Assembly (NCBI GenBank): GCA_013815385.1
Contig: JACDGL010000002.1
Coordinates: forward strand, 124,001-188,000
Reading direction: 5' to 3'
Length of the DNA stretch: 64,000 nt
Source: Taibaiella sp.
Lineage (GTDB): Bacteria; Bacteroidota; Bacteroidia; Chitinophagales; Chitinophagaceae
Part shown: positions 51,886 through 59,878 of the stretch, in pieces
Position numbering within the stretch: position 1 is the first letter of the stretch
How the letters are laid out: the number at the start of each line of letters is the position of its first letter
Made by a program: the position numbers and the translations under genes
The notes under the pieces: generated by a model
Database searches by the model: none
The model's input: the letters and a program-made list of their open reading frames with translations, nothing else
Told to the model about the DNA's origin: nothing

Positions 51886-52542
51886 ATGCCCTACAAGCAC
51901 ATAACCCTGTTTCTGTTGCTGCTTTACTCATCCGCCACCTGGGCACAGAAAAATTATGACAAGGAAGACCGTGGCACCAGTAAAAAATGGTCTTACTCCC
52001 GACATAATACTATTGTAACCCTTTCTATTGGCGTCTATGACTGGCAACGGAATAATTACCAGCTTGCCGATAGCTACAAGCATCAATACACACAAGGGTT
52101 TAGCCCTATATACCTGCATGTAGAGCATGCTATAACGGGCAGCATAGGCCTTACGGCTAATCTCGTGTTTGACCAGTTTCACTACAACTATACCAAATTA
52201 AAGGGCTTTGCCAATGCTGACTATGTACACTATGATAAAGTGGTAGTGTGGAGTGCAGGACTGGCGGCCTACTATCATTTCAGGAAGCTATTCTCTAATC
52301 CAAAAGTAGATCCCTTTGCCGGTGTTGGGGTTTCATTCAGCCAGGTAAGCCACCACTATGGCCTTACAGATACTGTTACTATTGCTGATGTTAATCCTCC
52401 AAATGGTACAGAGACCACGATTGCGCCTATTATCAAAGTGGGTATCCGGTATTACCTTGACAGGAACTTTAGCCTGTATGCAGATGCGGGATATGATAAA
52501 GCCAGCATCGTGGGTGTAGGCTTGTCTTACAGGTTCTGGTAA
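51886..52542 (+). CDS. Outer-membrane beta-barrel protein (paralogue A)
   Basis: This is a 218-residue probable barrel. The signal peptide is ITLFLLLLYSSATWAQ. Mature features are SRHNTIVTLSIGVYDWQRNN, YLHVEHAITGSIGLTANLVF and the terminal strand ASIVGVGLSYRFW with aromatic end. The next gene has the same blocks in the same order (RHTSIITVSFGLADWNKQNY, YLKLERAIGKHISITASLAY, ISLISLGFSYRIF), so the two arose by tandem duplication. They are 55 bp apart and probably co-transcribed. Function unknown. Confidence 0.75.
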   Translation: MPYKHITLFLLLLYSSATWAQKNYDKEDRGTSKKWSYSRHNTIVTLSIGVYDWQRNNYQLADSYKHQYTQGFSPIYLHVEHAITGSIGLTANLVFDQFHYNYTKLKGFANADYVHYDKVVVWSAGLAAYYHFRKLFSNPKVDPFAGVGVSFSQVSHHYGLTDTVTIADVNPPNGTETTIAPIIKVGIRYYLDRNFSLYADAGYDKASIVGVGLSYRFW

Positions 52543-52597
52543 CAGACTAAAATACCTTCACTTGCGTTATTGTATATTGCATCACTAACCTGCATCT

Positions 52598-53239
52598 ATG
52601 AAGGCGTACATACTTCCTGTTATTGTTTTTATGGCTTCCTGTAGCTGCCATGCTCAGGACACTACCAGTACCCAAACACCATATAGTTCTTTCCAGCGCC
52701 ATACTTCGATCATTACGGTTTCCTTTGGCCTTGCAGACTGGAACAAGCAAAACTATAAGAAACCGGATAGCACCACATTTGGTTCCGGGTCTACATCGCT
52801 GCCTGTATACCTAAAGCTGGAACGGGCTATAGGTAAGCATATCAGTATTACGGCCTCACTGGCGTATGATGTGTTTTACTATAATTATTCCCACCCGGAG
52901 GTAAGCAATGGCAAGAGCTATTATCTGCAATACAGCGATAAGGTGCGTATAGTAAGCCCCGGGCTACAGCTTAGTTACCATTTCAATGATCTGATACCTA
53001 TACGCAACCTGGATGTATTTATTACAGCCGGTGGTGCAGCCAATTTTGTACACCATGATAGCTACCTGCATGCAGATACATCATCGCATGTTACCAGGCC
53101 TACTATTGACCCTTTAGTGAGACTGGGAGCCAGGTATTATATCAATAAGCATGCGGCATTCTTTGGCGATGTAGGGTATGACAGGATAAGTCTTATAAGC
53201 CTTGGCTTTAGTTACCGGATCTTTGGTAAGCTATTGTAA
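52598..53239 (+). CDS. Outer-membrane beta-barrel protein (paralogue B)
   Basis: This is a 213-residue tandem paralogue of the preceding barrel protein. Signal peptide MKAYILPVIVFMASCSCHAQ; a Cys-rich ASCSC near its end could be read as a lipobox but the barrel context and the AQ cleavage site argue against it. Conserved blocks shared with paralogue A are the N-terminal RHTSIITVSFG and the last strand GFSYRIFGKLL. Between them the sequence has diverged strongly (about a third identical by eye), so the duplication is old or under fast evolution. A strong terminator follows. Confidence 0.73.
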   Translation: MKAYILPVIVFMASCSCHAQDTTSTQTPYSSFQRHTSIITVSFGLADWNKQNYKKPDSTTFGSGSTSLPVYLKLERAIGKHISITASLAYDVFYYNYSHPEVSNGKSYYLQYSDKVRIVSPGLQLSYHFNDLIPIRNLDVFITAGGAANFVHHDSYLHADTSSHVTRPTIDPLVRLGARYYINKHAAFFGDVGYDRISLISLGFSYRIFGKLL

Positions 53240-53287
53240 TGGAAGTTATGTTGGTACATTAAGCTGGCCGGTTTCCTAATATAGAGA

Positions 53288-53338
53288 TGCATTATAATAA
53301 AAGAGCCACTCAATTAGTGGCTCTTTTATTATAATGCA
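53288..53338. terminator. Bidirectional terminator between convergent genes
   Basis: A 23-bp stem (arm containing AATAAAAGAGCCACT) with a five-base loop lies between the barrel paralogue and the type A sorting protein. A/T-rich arms supply T-runs both ways. Confidence 0.85.
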
Positions 53339-53355
53339 GCGATGCTGCGGTTATA

Positions 53356-54327
53356 TTATTGCTTTACAATAGAGATGTTGTGCATATCTCCATCTTTCTG
53401 TAGCTGTACCTGATAAACTCCAGGCATCCAGCTTGCGGTGTTCAGCTGTACTTTATAAGAGCTGCTGTTTACCAGGATGCTTTGGGCGACTACACGGCGG
53501 CCTGTAAGGTCATAAGCGTTCAGTGTATAAGAACCAGTAGCAAGGTTGCTCATTTCTATATTCAGCGCACTGCTAACAGGGTTAGGGTATGTGCTGAAGG
53601 ATGCGTTTTTAAATACATTGTTGACAGCAGTAGTATTGCGCCCAATGATTAGTCCCCCTGTTTGTTTCCCAGGAGGAGTAAGAGGTATGCCTGTATAGTC
53701 CATTGCTGAACTGCCCAGTCCATCTACGGCACACATAACGCCAAATATACCAATAGAATCCTGACCAGATTTTGGAGTCCACGGTACAGCTATTTTAAAA
53801 TTGTTTGGAGTAGCAGTAGCATCAATTGTATTTAATTGCTCAATAACATTTGCACCGGAAGCTTTAAATGATCTTGTATTTGCAGGTAAAGTTAACGATG
53901 CGACATCAAGGCTATCAAACGATCCAAATCTATCGGTTGCTGCCCCCCATTGTGTAAGGCCTAACTGGAAACCGAACTTTGTTAGTGTAGCAGGGCCACC
54001 TGTAGTAGGGGTATAAACACCTATGATCACTATCTTATATGGATGTCCTATAACGTAACCGCTATCAACAGGCACAATTGCTCCAGTAGAAACATCCTGC
54101 AAATAAGTAACAACACCAAGGTCTGGAGTAATAGGCTGGTGACAACCAATACCACCGGTAGAGCAGTCGTGCTGAGGAAAATAACCACCACCGGGTATCT
54201 GGCTACCAGTCCTGTTAGAACTGGCGGTACCGGTACCTGCAAAGGGCTTCATACCATTATGATAGCTGGATAAGGTCAGCGAGCATATACCTGCAATAGC
54301 TGTAAAGAGTACAATTTTACGTTTCAT
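53356..54327 (-). CDS. T9SS type A protein with choice-of-anchor V/Reeler-like domain
   Basis: This is an exported 323-residue protein. A signal peptide (MKRKIVLFTAIAGICSLTLS) is followed by SSNRTGSQIPGGGYFPQHDC and GIGCHQP, the cysteine-containing start of the choice-of-anchor V family; the usual CxxCH haem-like motif is here C-x6-CH. A beta-sandwich of about 170 residues follows (ATLTKFGFQLGLTQW, SIGIFGVMCAVDGLG). The last 80 residues are a T9SS type A sorting domain, with FSTYPNPVSSALNIEMS and the end VYQVQLQKDGDMHNISIVKQ. The role is unknown. Confidence 0.82.
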   Translation of the reverse strand: MKRKIVLFTAIAGICSLTLSSYHNGMKPFAGTGTASSNRTGSQIPGGGYFPQHDCSTGGIGCHQPITPDLGVVTYLQDVSTGAIVPVDSGYVIGHPYKIVIIGVYTPTTGGPATLTKFGFQLGLTQWGAATDRFGSFDSLDVASLTLPANTRSFKASGANVIEQLNTIDATATPNNFKIAVPWTPKSGQDSIGIFGVMCAVDGLGSSAMDYTGIPLTPPGKQTGGLIIGRNTTAVNNVFKNASFSTYPNPVSSALNIEMSNLATGSYTLNAYDLTGRRVVAQSILVNSSSYKVQLNTASWMPGVYQVQLQKDGDMHNISIVKQ

Positions 54328-54369
54328 GAGCTCTTGTTTTAATGTTTTTTAAAAACTTTTTGTTTGAAT

Positions 54370-54377
54370 TACTTTTG
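54370..54377 (+). promoter_or_regulatory. -7 box before trmB
   Basis: TACTTTTG matches TAnnTTTG and ends six bases before the trmB ATG, again giving an almost leaderless message. Confidence 0.42.
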
Positions 54378-54383
54378 TAAAAT

Positions 54384-55094
54384 ATGGGTCATAAAAAATT
54401 AATCCGCTTCAACGCTATCAATTCTTATCGTAATGTACTGCAAAATCCCGAAAATATAAAAGGAAACTGGGGAAATTTTTTCAAAAACACTAACCCGCTT
54501 GTTTTGGAACTGGCGTGCGGAAAAGGGGAATATAGCGTGAACCTGGGGCGGGAGCACAATGACCATAACTATATAGGGGTAGATATAAAAGGTAACCGGA
54601 TGTATACGGGCGCCACCACCGCGCTTGCTGAAAACCTTAATAATGTAGCATTCCTGCGTATTAACATAGGGCAGATATTGAATTACTTTGAAAAAGATGA
54701 AGTGTCGGAGATATGGATCATTTTCCCAGATCCCTTCCTGCGTAAAGGGAAAGCGAAGAACCGGCTCACACATCCACGCTTTTTGCATCTGTATCAGCAG
54801 CTATTGAAAAAGGGCGGGCGCATCAACTTAAAGACCGATTCAAAGGAACTATACGATTTTACTCTGGAAACGATACTGGCGCAAAGCTGCACCATACACG
54901 AAAATATAGCTGATATATACGGAGAAGGGAAGGCTACCGGCGCACTTGCGATACAAACCTTTTATGAGAAAATGCACCTTGCCGATAACCGTACTATTTA
55001 TTTTATCTCATTCTCGCTGCCTGATAGGGAAATCACTATACCGGAACGCTTTATGAAAGACGAAGAAGGGGATACTGAAGATGCAGCAGGATGA
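54384..55094 (+). CDS. trmB: tRNA (guanine-N7)-methyltransferase
   Basis: This enzyme methylates G46 of the tRNA variable loop using SAM. It has 236 residues. The SAM motif is VLELACGKGEYSVNLGREHN near residue 37, followed by YIGVDIKGNRMYTGAT, and the catalytic block is EIWIIFPDPFLRKGKAKNRL near 112, the P-D-P-x-x-K-x-x-(H/N)xxR-type signature of the family. LKTDSKELYDFTLETI near 152 is the conserved C-terminal motif. It starts an operon with the DUF5522 gene, which overlaps its end by 14 bases. Confidence 0.95.
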   Translation: MGHKKLIRFNAINSYRNVLQNPENIKGNWGNFFKNTNPLVLELACGKGEYSVNLGREHNDHNYIGVDIKGNRMYTGATTALAENLNNVAFLRINIGQILNYFEKDEVSEIWIIFPDPFLRKGKAKNRLTHPRFLHLYQQLLKKGGRINLKTDSKELYDFTLETILAQSCTIHENIADIYGEGKATGALAIQTFYEKMHLADNRTIYFISFSLPDREITIPERFMKDEEGDTEDAAG

Positions 55095-55269
55095 TTATTA
55101 TATATTGCCCGACGGCCGTCTGGTATTTACAGCCACCTACCTCTTAAAAAGAGGGTGGTGCTGTGGTAATGGTTGCGTTAACTGCCCTTACGATTATATA
55201 AATGTAGCAGAACCACAGCGTACAGAACTGTTAGTAAAACGTGCTAAGGATGAGCGAAAAGCCCACTGA
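55081..55269 (+). CDS. DUF5522 domain protein
   Basis: This is a 62-residue conserved Bacteroidota protein of unknown function. The signature is TATYLLKRGWCCGNGCVNCP near residue 17, a cluster of four Cys (CCxNxC..C) that could bind a metal, followed by YDYINVAE. It overlaps trmB at its start and the alkyltransferase-like gene at its end, so the three are translated as one unit. That link to tRNA or DNA modification is context only. Confidence 0.82.
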   Translation: MQQDDYYILPDGRLVFTATYLLKRGWCCGNGCVNCPYDYINVAEPQRTELLVKRAKDERKAH

Positions 55270-55597
55270 ACAAAACATATACGATATCATTTACCAGGTG
55301 GTGCGCCTAGTGCCACGTGGCAGGGTTACCAGCTATGGGGCCATCGCGGCTGCGGTGGGAGCCAGGTCCGGAGCGCGTATGGTAGGCTATGCAATGAATG
55401 CATGCAAGAATATAAAGCCTAAAGTGCCTGCCCATAGGGTGCTTAACCGCAACGGCCAGCTAACGGGCAAGCATCATTTCAGCACGCCGGATGAAATGCA
55501 GCGCCTGCTGGAGAAGGAAGGGATAACAGTAAAGAGAGATAAGGTGATGGATCTTGAAAAACTTTTCTGGGATCCGCTTATAGAACTGGGAATATAG
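55250..55597 (+). CDS. Alkyltransferase-like (ATL) protein, MGMT family without the active Cys
   Basis: This is a DNA-binding protein related to O6-methylguanine-DNA methyltransferase. It has 115 residues from the ATG chosen inside the preceding gene (GTG three codons earlier is possible). The helix-turn-helix RVTSYGAIAAAVGARSGARM holds the Arg finger region. The active PCHR motif of true methyltransferases reads PAHR at residues 60-63, so no alkyl transfer to Cys is possible. Known ATL proteins have PWHR and bind alkylated bases to pass them to nucleotide excision repair. The reading frame and fold motifs are otherwise intact. Confidence 0.88.
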   Translation: MSEKPTEQNIYDIIYQVVRLVPRGRVTSYGAIAAAVGARSGARMVGYAMNACKNIKPKVPAHRVLNRNGQLTGKHHFSTPDEMQRLLEKEGITVKRDKVMDLEKLFWDPLIELGI

Positions 55598-55658
55598 CTG
55601 GAATAGTTTTTGTTTAAAGATTGGATAAGGATGGGTATTAAGCCGGTCTTACATATAT

Positions 55659-57275
55659 ATGAAAGGAAAGAAAATTGGGTTAATTACTATTCTTACAGCA
55701 CTTATATTTTGCTCATCGCTGCTTGCCGCATGCCATTCAAAAAAACATGTGGTAGTAAGCACAGCCACGGATAGCAAAGATTTTGCCGAGTCGTTAAGCA
55801 CGCTGTATACACCCATTGATACGGATAATCATACCCGTCCGAAGACCATATCGGAAAACATGTATCTGGCCTACCAGGATAATGAATATGCGCCTATATG
55901 GCTATCGGGTGGCAAGCCCTCTGATAATGCGAAAAAGCTGGTCGATGAGCTTGACGGTATTAGATACGATGGCATAGACCCTGAGCGTTATCATGTGGCT
56001 AGCCTAAAGAATATGCTGGCTGGTTTTCACAAAACTAACGATGTGAATAACCTGATCGCTTTTGATACTGTGTTTACCCTCGCCTATCTTGCTGCCGCGC
56101 ACGACCTGCTTATGGGATTGATACACCCCAATAGTGCGGATACCGTATGGTATCATCCTAATGACTCAACCTGGAATGCGCCGGAAATGATTGCTGCAAA
56201 AAGTAATGGCTTCCCATCGCTGGATGCCTACAGAAGCCAGGTGCCTGCCTACAAACTGTTGCGTAATGAGTATGAGCTGGTCTACAAGCTGCGGACCGAC
56301 TCTGCTCTGCTAGCTGCCATAACTGGCGCTGCGGCAAAAAACAAAGAAAGCATAGATTATGTTGCTAAGACGGAGATGCCCTGGATAAGTAACGAGGAAG
56401 GCTCCTCACCTAACGCCTTGCTGAGTGCTTACCAGTATTATAACGATATACAGGCAACAGGCCGTGTAGATAGCTTTACTACTGCCGTTCTTACCCGCTC
56501 ACCCGACCAGATATTACAAGTGCTGGCCCGTAATATGGAACGTATGCGCTGGATGCCCCGCGAAACCGGCAGCCTGTATATAGTAGTGAACGTACCACTG
56601 GCTGAATTATTTTTTATAAAGGATGACAACCAGGTTATGCATATGCGCACCGTAGTAGGCAAGCCGGAAAGGCAAACACCCTCTATAGGCGCCAGTATGG
56701 CTAATGTCGTATTAAACCCACCATGGGGAGTACCGCCTACTATATTGAAGAAAGATGTATTGCCAGGAATGGATAAATCCGGGGTTAGTTACCTTAATAA
56801 GAAAGGCCTGAAGGTATACGACCAGAAAGGTAATCAGGTAGACCCGAGTAGGGTTAATGACCAGAACTACAAGCATTTTACGTTCAAGCAGGATCCGGGA
56901 GATGATAATTCCCTTGGATATGTGAAATTCAACCTGCCTAATAAATGGGATATATACCTGCACGATACCCCGCACCGGGGCGATTTCCCCCGCCGTAACC
57001 GTACACTCAGCTCAGGCTGTGTGCGACTGGAAAAGCCACAGGAGATGGCGCTCTATATCTTATCTGAACTGGAAAATAAACGGTATGACCAGGAACGCCT
57101 TGATTCTGTGATACAAACCCACAAAACACGCTGGGAGATATTAAAAACGAAGATACCTGTTCATATCGTGTACCTTACTGCCTATGAAGACAGTACTGCT
57201 ACGCACCTTCGTTTCGCCCGCGATGTGTATCACCGCGATGCCCTGCTGGATGAAATGCTGCAAAAAGCTAACTGA
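55659..57275 (+). CDS. Murein L,D-transpeptidase (YcbB/LdtD-like) lipoprotein
   Basis: This enzyme cross-links or anchors peptidoglycan stem peptides through a catalytic Cys. It has 538 residues. A signal peptide ends in the lipobox LLAAC. The N-terminal scaffold domain (about 60-290; YLAYQDNEYAPIWLSGGKPS, LDGIRYDGIDPERYHVASL) precedes the YkuD catalytic domain. The latter shows MRTVVGKPERQTPSIGASMA near 330 and the active site HDTPHRGDFPRR...LSSGCVRLEKP near 433-455 (His and Cys). It meets yidD tail to tail with directly adjacent stop codons in a shared TGATCA. Confidence 0.92.
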   Translation: MKGKKIGLITILTALIFCSSLLAACHSKKHVVVSTATDSKDFAESLSTLYTPIDTDNHTRPKTISENMYLAYQDNEYAPIWLSGGKPSDNAKKLVDELDGIRYDGIDPERYHVASLKNMLAGFHKTNDVNNLIAFDTVFTLAYLAAAHDLLMGLIHPNSADTVWYHPNDSTWNAPEMIAAKSNGFPSLDAYRSQVPAYKLLRNEYELVYKLRTDSALLAAITGAAAKNKESIDYVAKTEMPWISNEEGSSPNALLSAYQYYNDIQATGRVDSFTTAVLTRSPDQILQVLARNMERMRWMPRETGSLYIVVNVPLAELFFIKDDNQVMHMRTVVGKPERQTPSIGASMANVVLNPPWGVPPTILKKDVLPGMDKSGVSYLNKKGLKVYDQKGNQVDPSRVNDQNYKHFTFKQDPGDDNSLGYVKFNLPNKWDIYLHDTPHRGDFPRRNRTLSSGCVRLEKPQEMALYILSELENKRYDQERLDSVIQTHKTRWEILKTKIPVHIVYLTAYEDSTATHLRFARDVYHRDALLDEMLQKAN

Positions 57276-57497
57276 TCAGGGTACCGGGTCGTAGCCATGG
57301 CCACCCCATGGATTGCAGGAAAGGAATCTTTTGAATGCCATCCAGCCTCCTTTTAATGGGCCATACTTCTTTACGACCTCCAGCCCATAGGCACTGCACG
57401 TAGGTGTGTAGCGGCATTTGGCGCCTAATAACGGCGATATGGCCCCCTGGTAAAAGCGGATCAGCCCGATCACAATAAATGTCATTACCCTACGCAT
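57276..57497 (-). CDS. yidD: Membrane protein insertion efficiency factor YidD
   Basis: This is a small amphipathic protein that helps YidC insert membrane proteins. It has 73 residues. The family block is LIRFYQGAISPLLGAKCRYT, then PTCSAYGLEVVKKYGPLKGG and FKRFLSCNPWGGHGYDPVP at the end. All three conserved Cys are present. It overlaps the rnpA end by eight bases, in the common rpmH-rnpA-yidD order; yidC itself is not adjacent here. Confidence 0.95.
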   Translation of the reverse strand: MRRVMTFIVIGLIRFYQGAISPLLGAKCRYTPTCSAYGLEVVKKYGPLKGGWMAFKRFLSCNPWGGHGYDPVP

Positions 57498-57882
57498 CCG
57501 GAGAAAGCATTTGTACCAGCTTTGCTATGCTGCCTGTTACTGCACTGTGTACAGCAGGCATAGCAGGCATGGTGGTATCGGTGAACATAAAGAAAAGGTG
57601 AACTTGCTTATCGGGTGGTACTGCTTCGTAGACAAGATGCTTATTCAGCCGCCAAACTTCCCGCATCAGGCGGGCTATACGGTGGCGGTCTACCGACTTG
57701 CGGAACTTCTTTTTGGGTACGGAGAAACCCACCCGCACAGGCGATTCCTCGCCCACTGCCATAGGCACTATATGATAAATGGCCCTGACGGGAAAAACAG
57801 AAAACGCTTTCCCGGTGCGGAAAAGCGTATCAATATTTTGCTCACGTTTGAGCCGTTCGTATGCCTTGAAAGTATAGCGAAT
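57490..57882 (-). CDS. rnpA: Ribonuclease P protein component, with probable non-canonical start
   Basis: This is the protein part of RNase P, which trims the 5' leader of pre-tRNA. From an ATT at the coordinate used here the product has 130 residues, the usual size, with MRYTFKAYERLKREQN as N-terminus. The RNA-binding block is VDRHRIARLMREVWRLNK near 65-85. Between the in-frame rpmH stop codon and the conserved N-terminus there is no ATG, GTG or TTG; only ATA (57891) or ATT (57882) could serve. The first in-frame GTG (57768) would remove about 38 conserved residues. The frame is open throughout and shows no frameshift. Start site remains inferred. Confidence 0.85.
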   Translation of the reverse strand: MRYTFKAYERLKREQNIDTLFRTGKAFSVFPVRAIYHIVPMAVGEESPVRVGFSVPKKKFRKSVDRHRIARLMREVWRLNKHLVYEAVPPDKQVHLFFMFTDTTMPAMPAVHSAVTGSIAKLVQMLSPDA

Positions 57883-57903
57883 GGCGTATATGGTTTTATA
57901 AGA

Positions 57904-58059
57904 TTATTTCAAACGGCGCTCGTCGGACACTGTAAGCTTGTGGCGTCCTTTTTCACGGCGCGATGCCAGTACTTTACGGCCGCTGGCCGATTCCATACGC
58001 TTACGGAAACCATGTACAGTTTTGCGGCGTTTGCGGTGTGGTTGGTACGTACGTTTCAT
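57904..58059 (-). CDS. rpmH: 50S ribosomal protein L34
   Basis: This is a small basic protein of the large ribosomal subunit. It has 51 residues: [20 protein letters not shown] at the start, followed by [20 protein letters not shown], then the tail [11 protein letters not shown]. That is the usual bL34 signature with the R-x-A-S-R-R-x-K-G core. It is the first gene of rpmH-rnpA-yidD and lies 41 bases behind a consensus promoter. Its stop is in frame with the rnpA reading frame. Confidence 0.97.
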   Translation of the reverse strand: MKRTYQPHRKRRKTVHGFRKRMESASGRKVLASRREKGRHKLTVSDERRLK

Positions 58060-58107
58060 ATCTATAATTTTTCGCCCATGAAGAGCTTATTATCTGAATT
58101 GGGAGTG

Positions 58108-58138
58108 CAAAGGTAATAGAATAACAGAAAAACACAAA
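58108..58138 (-). promoter_or_regulatory. Promoter of rpmH-rnpA-yidD
   Basis: On the minus strand TTTG, a 19-base spacer and TACCTTTG give an exact match to the Bacteroidota consensus. The -7 box ends about 48 bases before the rpmH ATG. It is the best promoter match in the window. Confidence 0.85.
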
Positions 58139-58238
58139 ATAATTATCAGTCTATTTAGTACTATGGCCTTAGTGTTGATAATAAAGGTAGGATTATATGT
58201 TAATTTAATTAATAAATTCGATTTATGGTATTGCAAAG

Positions 58239-58760
58239 TTAACACTTCCTCTTCATTAGAAGATCGGTCTGCGCTTCGGTGCCAAGCTGGAAGATATGGT
58301 CACCAAATATTTCAAACCCCCAGCGTTTATAAAAGTTGATAGCCCGTTCATTGCTTTCCCACACCCCCAGCCACAGCATATCGTAGCCGTGTGTTATAGA
58401 ATAGCTGATGCTATAGCTTAGCAAGGCAGACCCTATCTTTTGGTCGTGGTATTTTTTGAGAACGTATATGCGTTCTATCTCAATGGCCGTGGCTTTTTTC
58501 AGCGCAGCGGGCTGCTTATTGACACTCAGCTTTATATATCCTGCTATTTCGTCATCTATATAGGCAAAGAAGAAAACATTCCGATCGTCTTCTATTTCCT
58601 CCTTTAGCCGCTCCGGGTTGAAATATTCATCCATATAGAGCTCCATATTCTCAGGCGTATTATGCTCCGTATAGGTTTCCTTAAATGTAGTAATGCTTAC
58701 GTCCGATAGTGCGTCAATGTCTGCGGGAGTAACCTTACGTATGGTAAGCTGTTCGCTCAT
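58239..58760 (-). CDS. GNAT family N-acetyltransferase
   Basis: This is a probable acetyl-CoA-dependent acetyltransferase. From the ATG chosen (MSEQLTIRKVTP) it has 173 residues; an ATG 17 codons up is less likely. Motif A with the pyrophosphate-binding pattern is IERIYVLKKYHDQKIGSALL near residue 100 (Q/R-x-x-G-x-G/A), and motif B is ERAINFYKRWGFEIFGDHIF near 140. The acceptor cannot be told from sequence. It stands alone, divergent from the SPFH gene. Confidence 0.87.
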   Translation of the reverse strand: MSEQLTIRKVTPADIDALSDVSITTFKETYTEHNTPENMELYMDEYFNPERLKEEIEDDRNVFFFAYIDDEIAGYIKLSVNKQPAALKKATAIEIERIYVLKKYHDQKIGSALLSYSISYSITHGYDMLWLGVWESNERAINFYKRWGFEIFGDHIFQLGTEAQTDLLMKRKC

Positions 58761-58888
58761 ATGGGTTAAAAAGGCGGGGAACTGCCCTTTATAATTTATA
58801 AAGCTAAACATTTTGCATGAAGGATACCTATTAAGAAAGAAGGGGGAGTTAATACAGGTGTTGTATCTTTCTGAATAATTATATTAAC

Positions 58889-59824
58889 ATGACCCCACAA
58901 TCTACCATACCATTAATTCTACTTGGTGTATTTATTGCCATCCTAATGATGTGCTTTGTAACCGTGCAGCAGGGCACTATAGGAGTTATTACCGTATTTG
59001 GTAAATTTAAAAGGATAATGAGACCGGGACTAAACTTCCGCATACCATTTATAGAAGCTATATACAGGCGCATATCTTACCAGAATAGGTCACTGGAGTT
59101 GAAATTCCAGGCAATTACGCAAGACCAGGCTAATGTTTATTTTTCGGCCATGCTGCTGTACTCTGTACTAAATGAGGAGAGCGAAACGATACAGAATGTG
59201 GCCTTCAAATTTATGGACGAGCAGAACTTTATGCAGGCGCTGGTGCGCAGTGTAGAAGGTGCAGTGCGCGCGTTTGTGGCTACCAAGAAACAAAGCGAGA
59301 TACTACAGCTGCGCACCGAAATAATACTGCATGTAAAAGAACAACTGGATACGCAACTGGAAGGCTGGGGTTACCACCTGCTGGACCTGCAGATAAACGA
59401 TATCACCTTTGATGAAGTAATAGTAAGATCGATGGCGCAGGTAGTAGCCTCTAACAATCTGAAAGCGGCTGCTGAAAATGAAGGGCAGGCGCTATTGATC
59501 ACAAAGACCAAGGCAGCAGAGGCAGAAGGTAACGCAATCAAAATATCGGCCGAGGCAGAACGCCAGGCAGCGCAAATGCGTGGACAAGGTGTAGCCCTTT
59601 TCCGCGAAGAAGTGGCCCGTGGTATGGCCGTTGCCGCCCGCGAGATACAGGATGCTAACCTGGATGCCTCGTTCATCCTGTTCTCTATGTGGACAGATGC
59701 CATCAAGCACTTTGCTGAAACAGGCAAGGGCAATACCATCTTCCTGGATGGCTCGGCGGAGAATTTTCAGCGCACATTACAGCAGATGATGAGCACATTG
59801 CAGGGGGGAGGGAAGAAGCAATAG
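58889..59824 (+). CDS. SPFH/Band 7 domain membrane protein
   Basis: This is a stomatin/HflC-type scaffold protein anchored in the inner membrane. It has 311 residues. A single N-terminal membrane segment (LILLGVFIAILMMCFVTVQQ) precedes the SPFH domain (GVITVFGKFKRIMRPGLNFR near residue 33, RSLELKFQAITQDQANVYFS near 67). A long Ala/Glu-rich coiled-coil follows (KAAAENEGQALLITKTKAAE, AEGNAIKISAEAERQAAQM), and ends near LQQMMSTLQGG. Proteins of this type form ring assemblies and organise membrane microdomains or proteases. No NfeD partner is adjacent. Confidence 0.87.
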   Translation: MTPQSTIPLILLGVFIAILMMCFVTVQQGTIGVITVFGKFKRIMRPGLNFRIPFIEAIYRRISYQNRSLELKFQAITQDQANVYFSAMLLYSVLNEESETIQNVAFKFMDEQNFMQALVRSVEGAVRAFVATKKQSEILQLRTEIILHVKEQLDTQLEGWGYHLLDLQINDITFDEVIVRSMAQVVASNNLKAAAENEGQALLITKTKAAEAEGNAIKISAEAERQAAQMRGQGVALFREEVARGMAVAAREIQDANLDASFILFSMWTDAIKHFAETGKGNTIFLDGSAENFQRTLQQMMSTLQGGGKKQ

Positions 59825-59878
59825 GTAGAGTTGTATTATAAAATACTTGTTAGTATTTTTATAGTAAATATACCCTAC

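Noticed and set aside
57768-57906. A frameshift or sequencing error in front of rnpA
   Set aside because: The frame is open and matches the conserved RnpA N-terminus codon by codon from the rpmH stop on, so no shift is needed; only the start codon is unusual.
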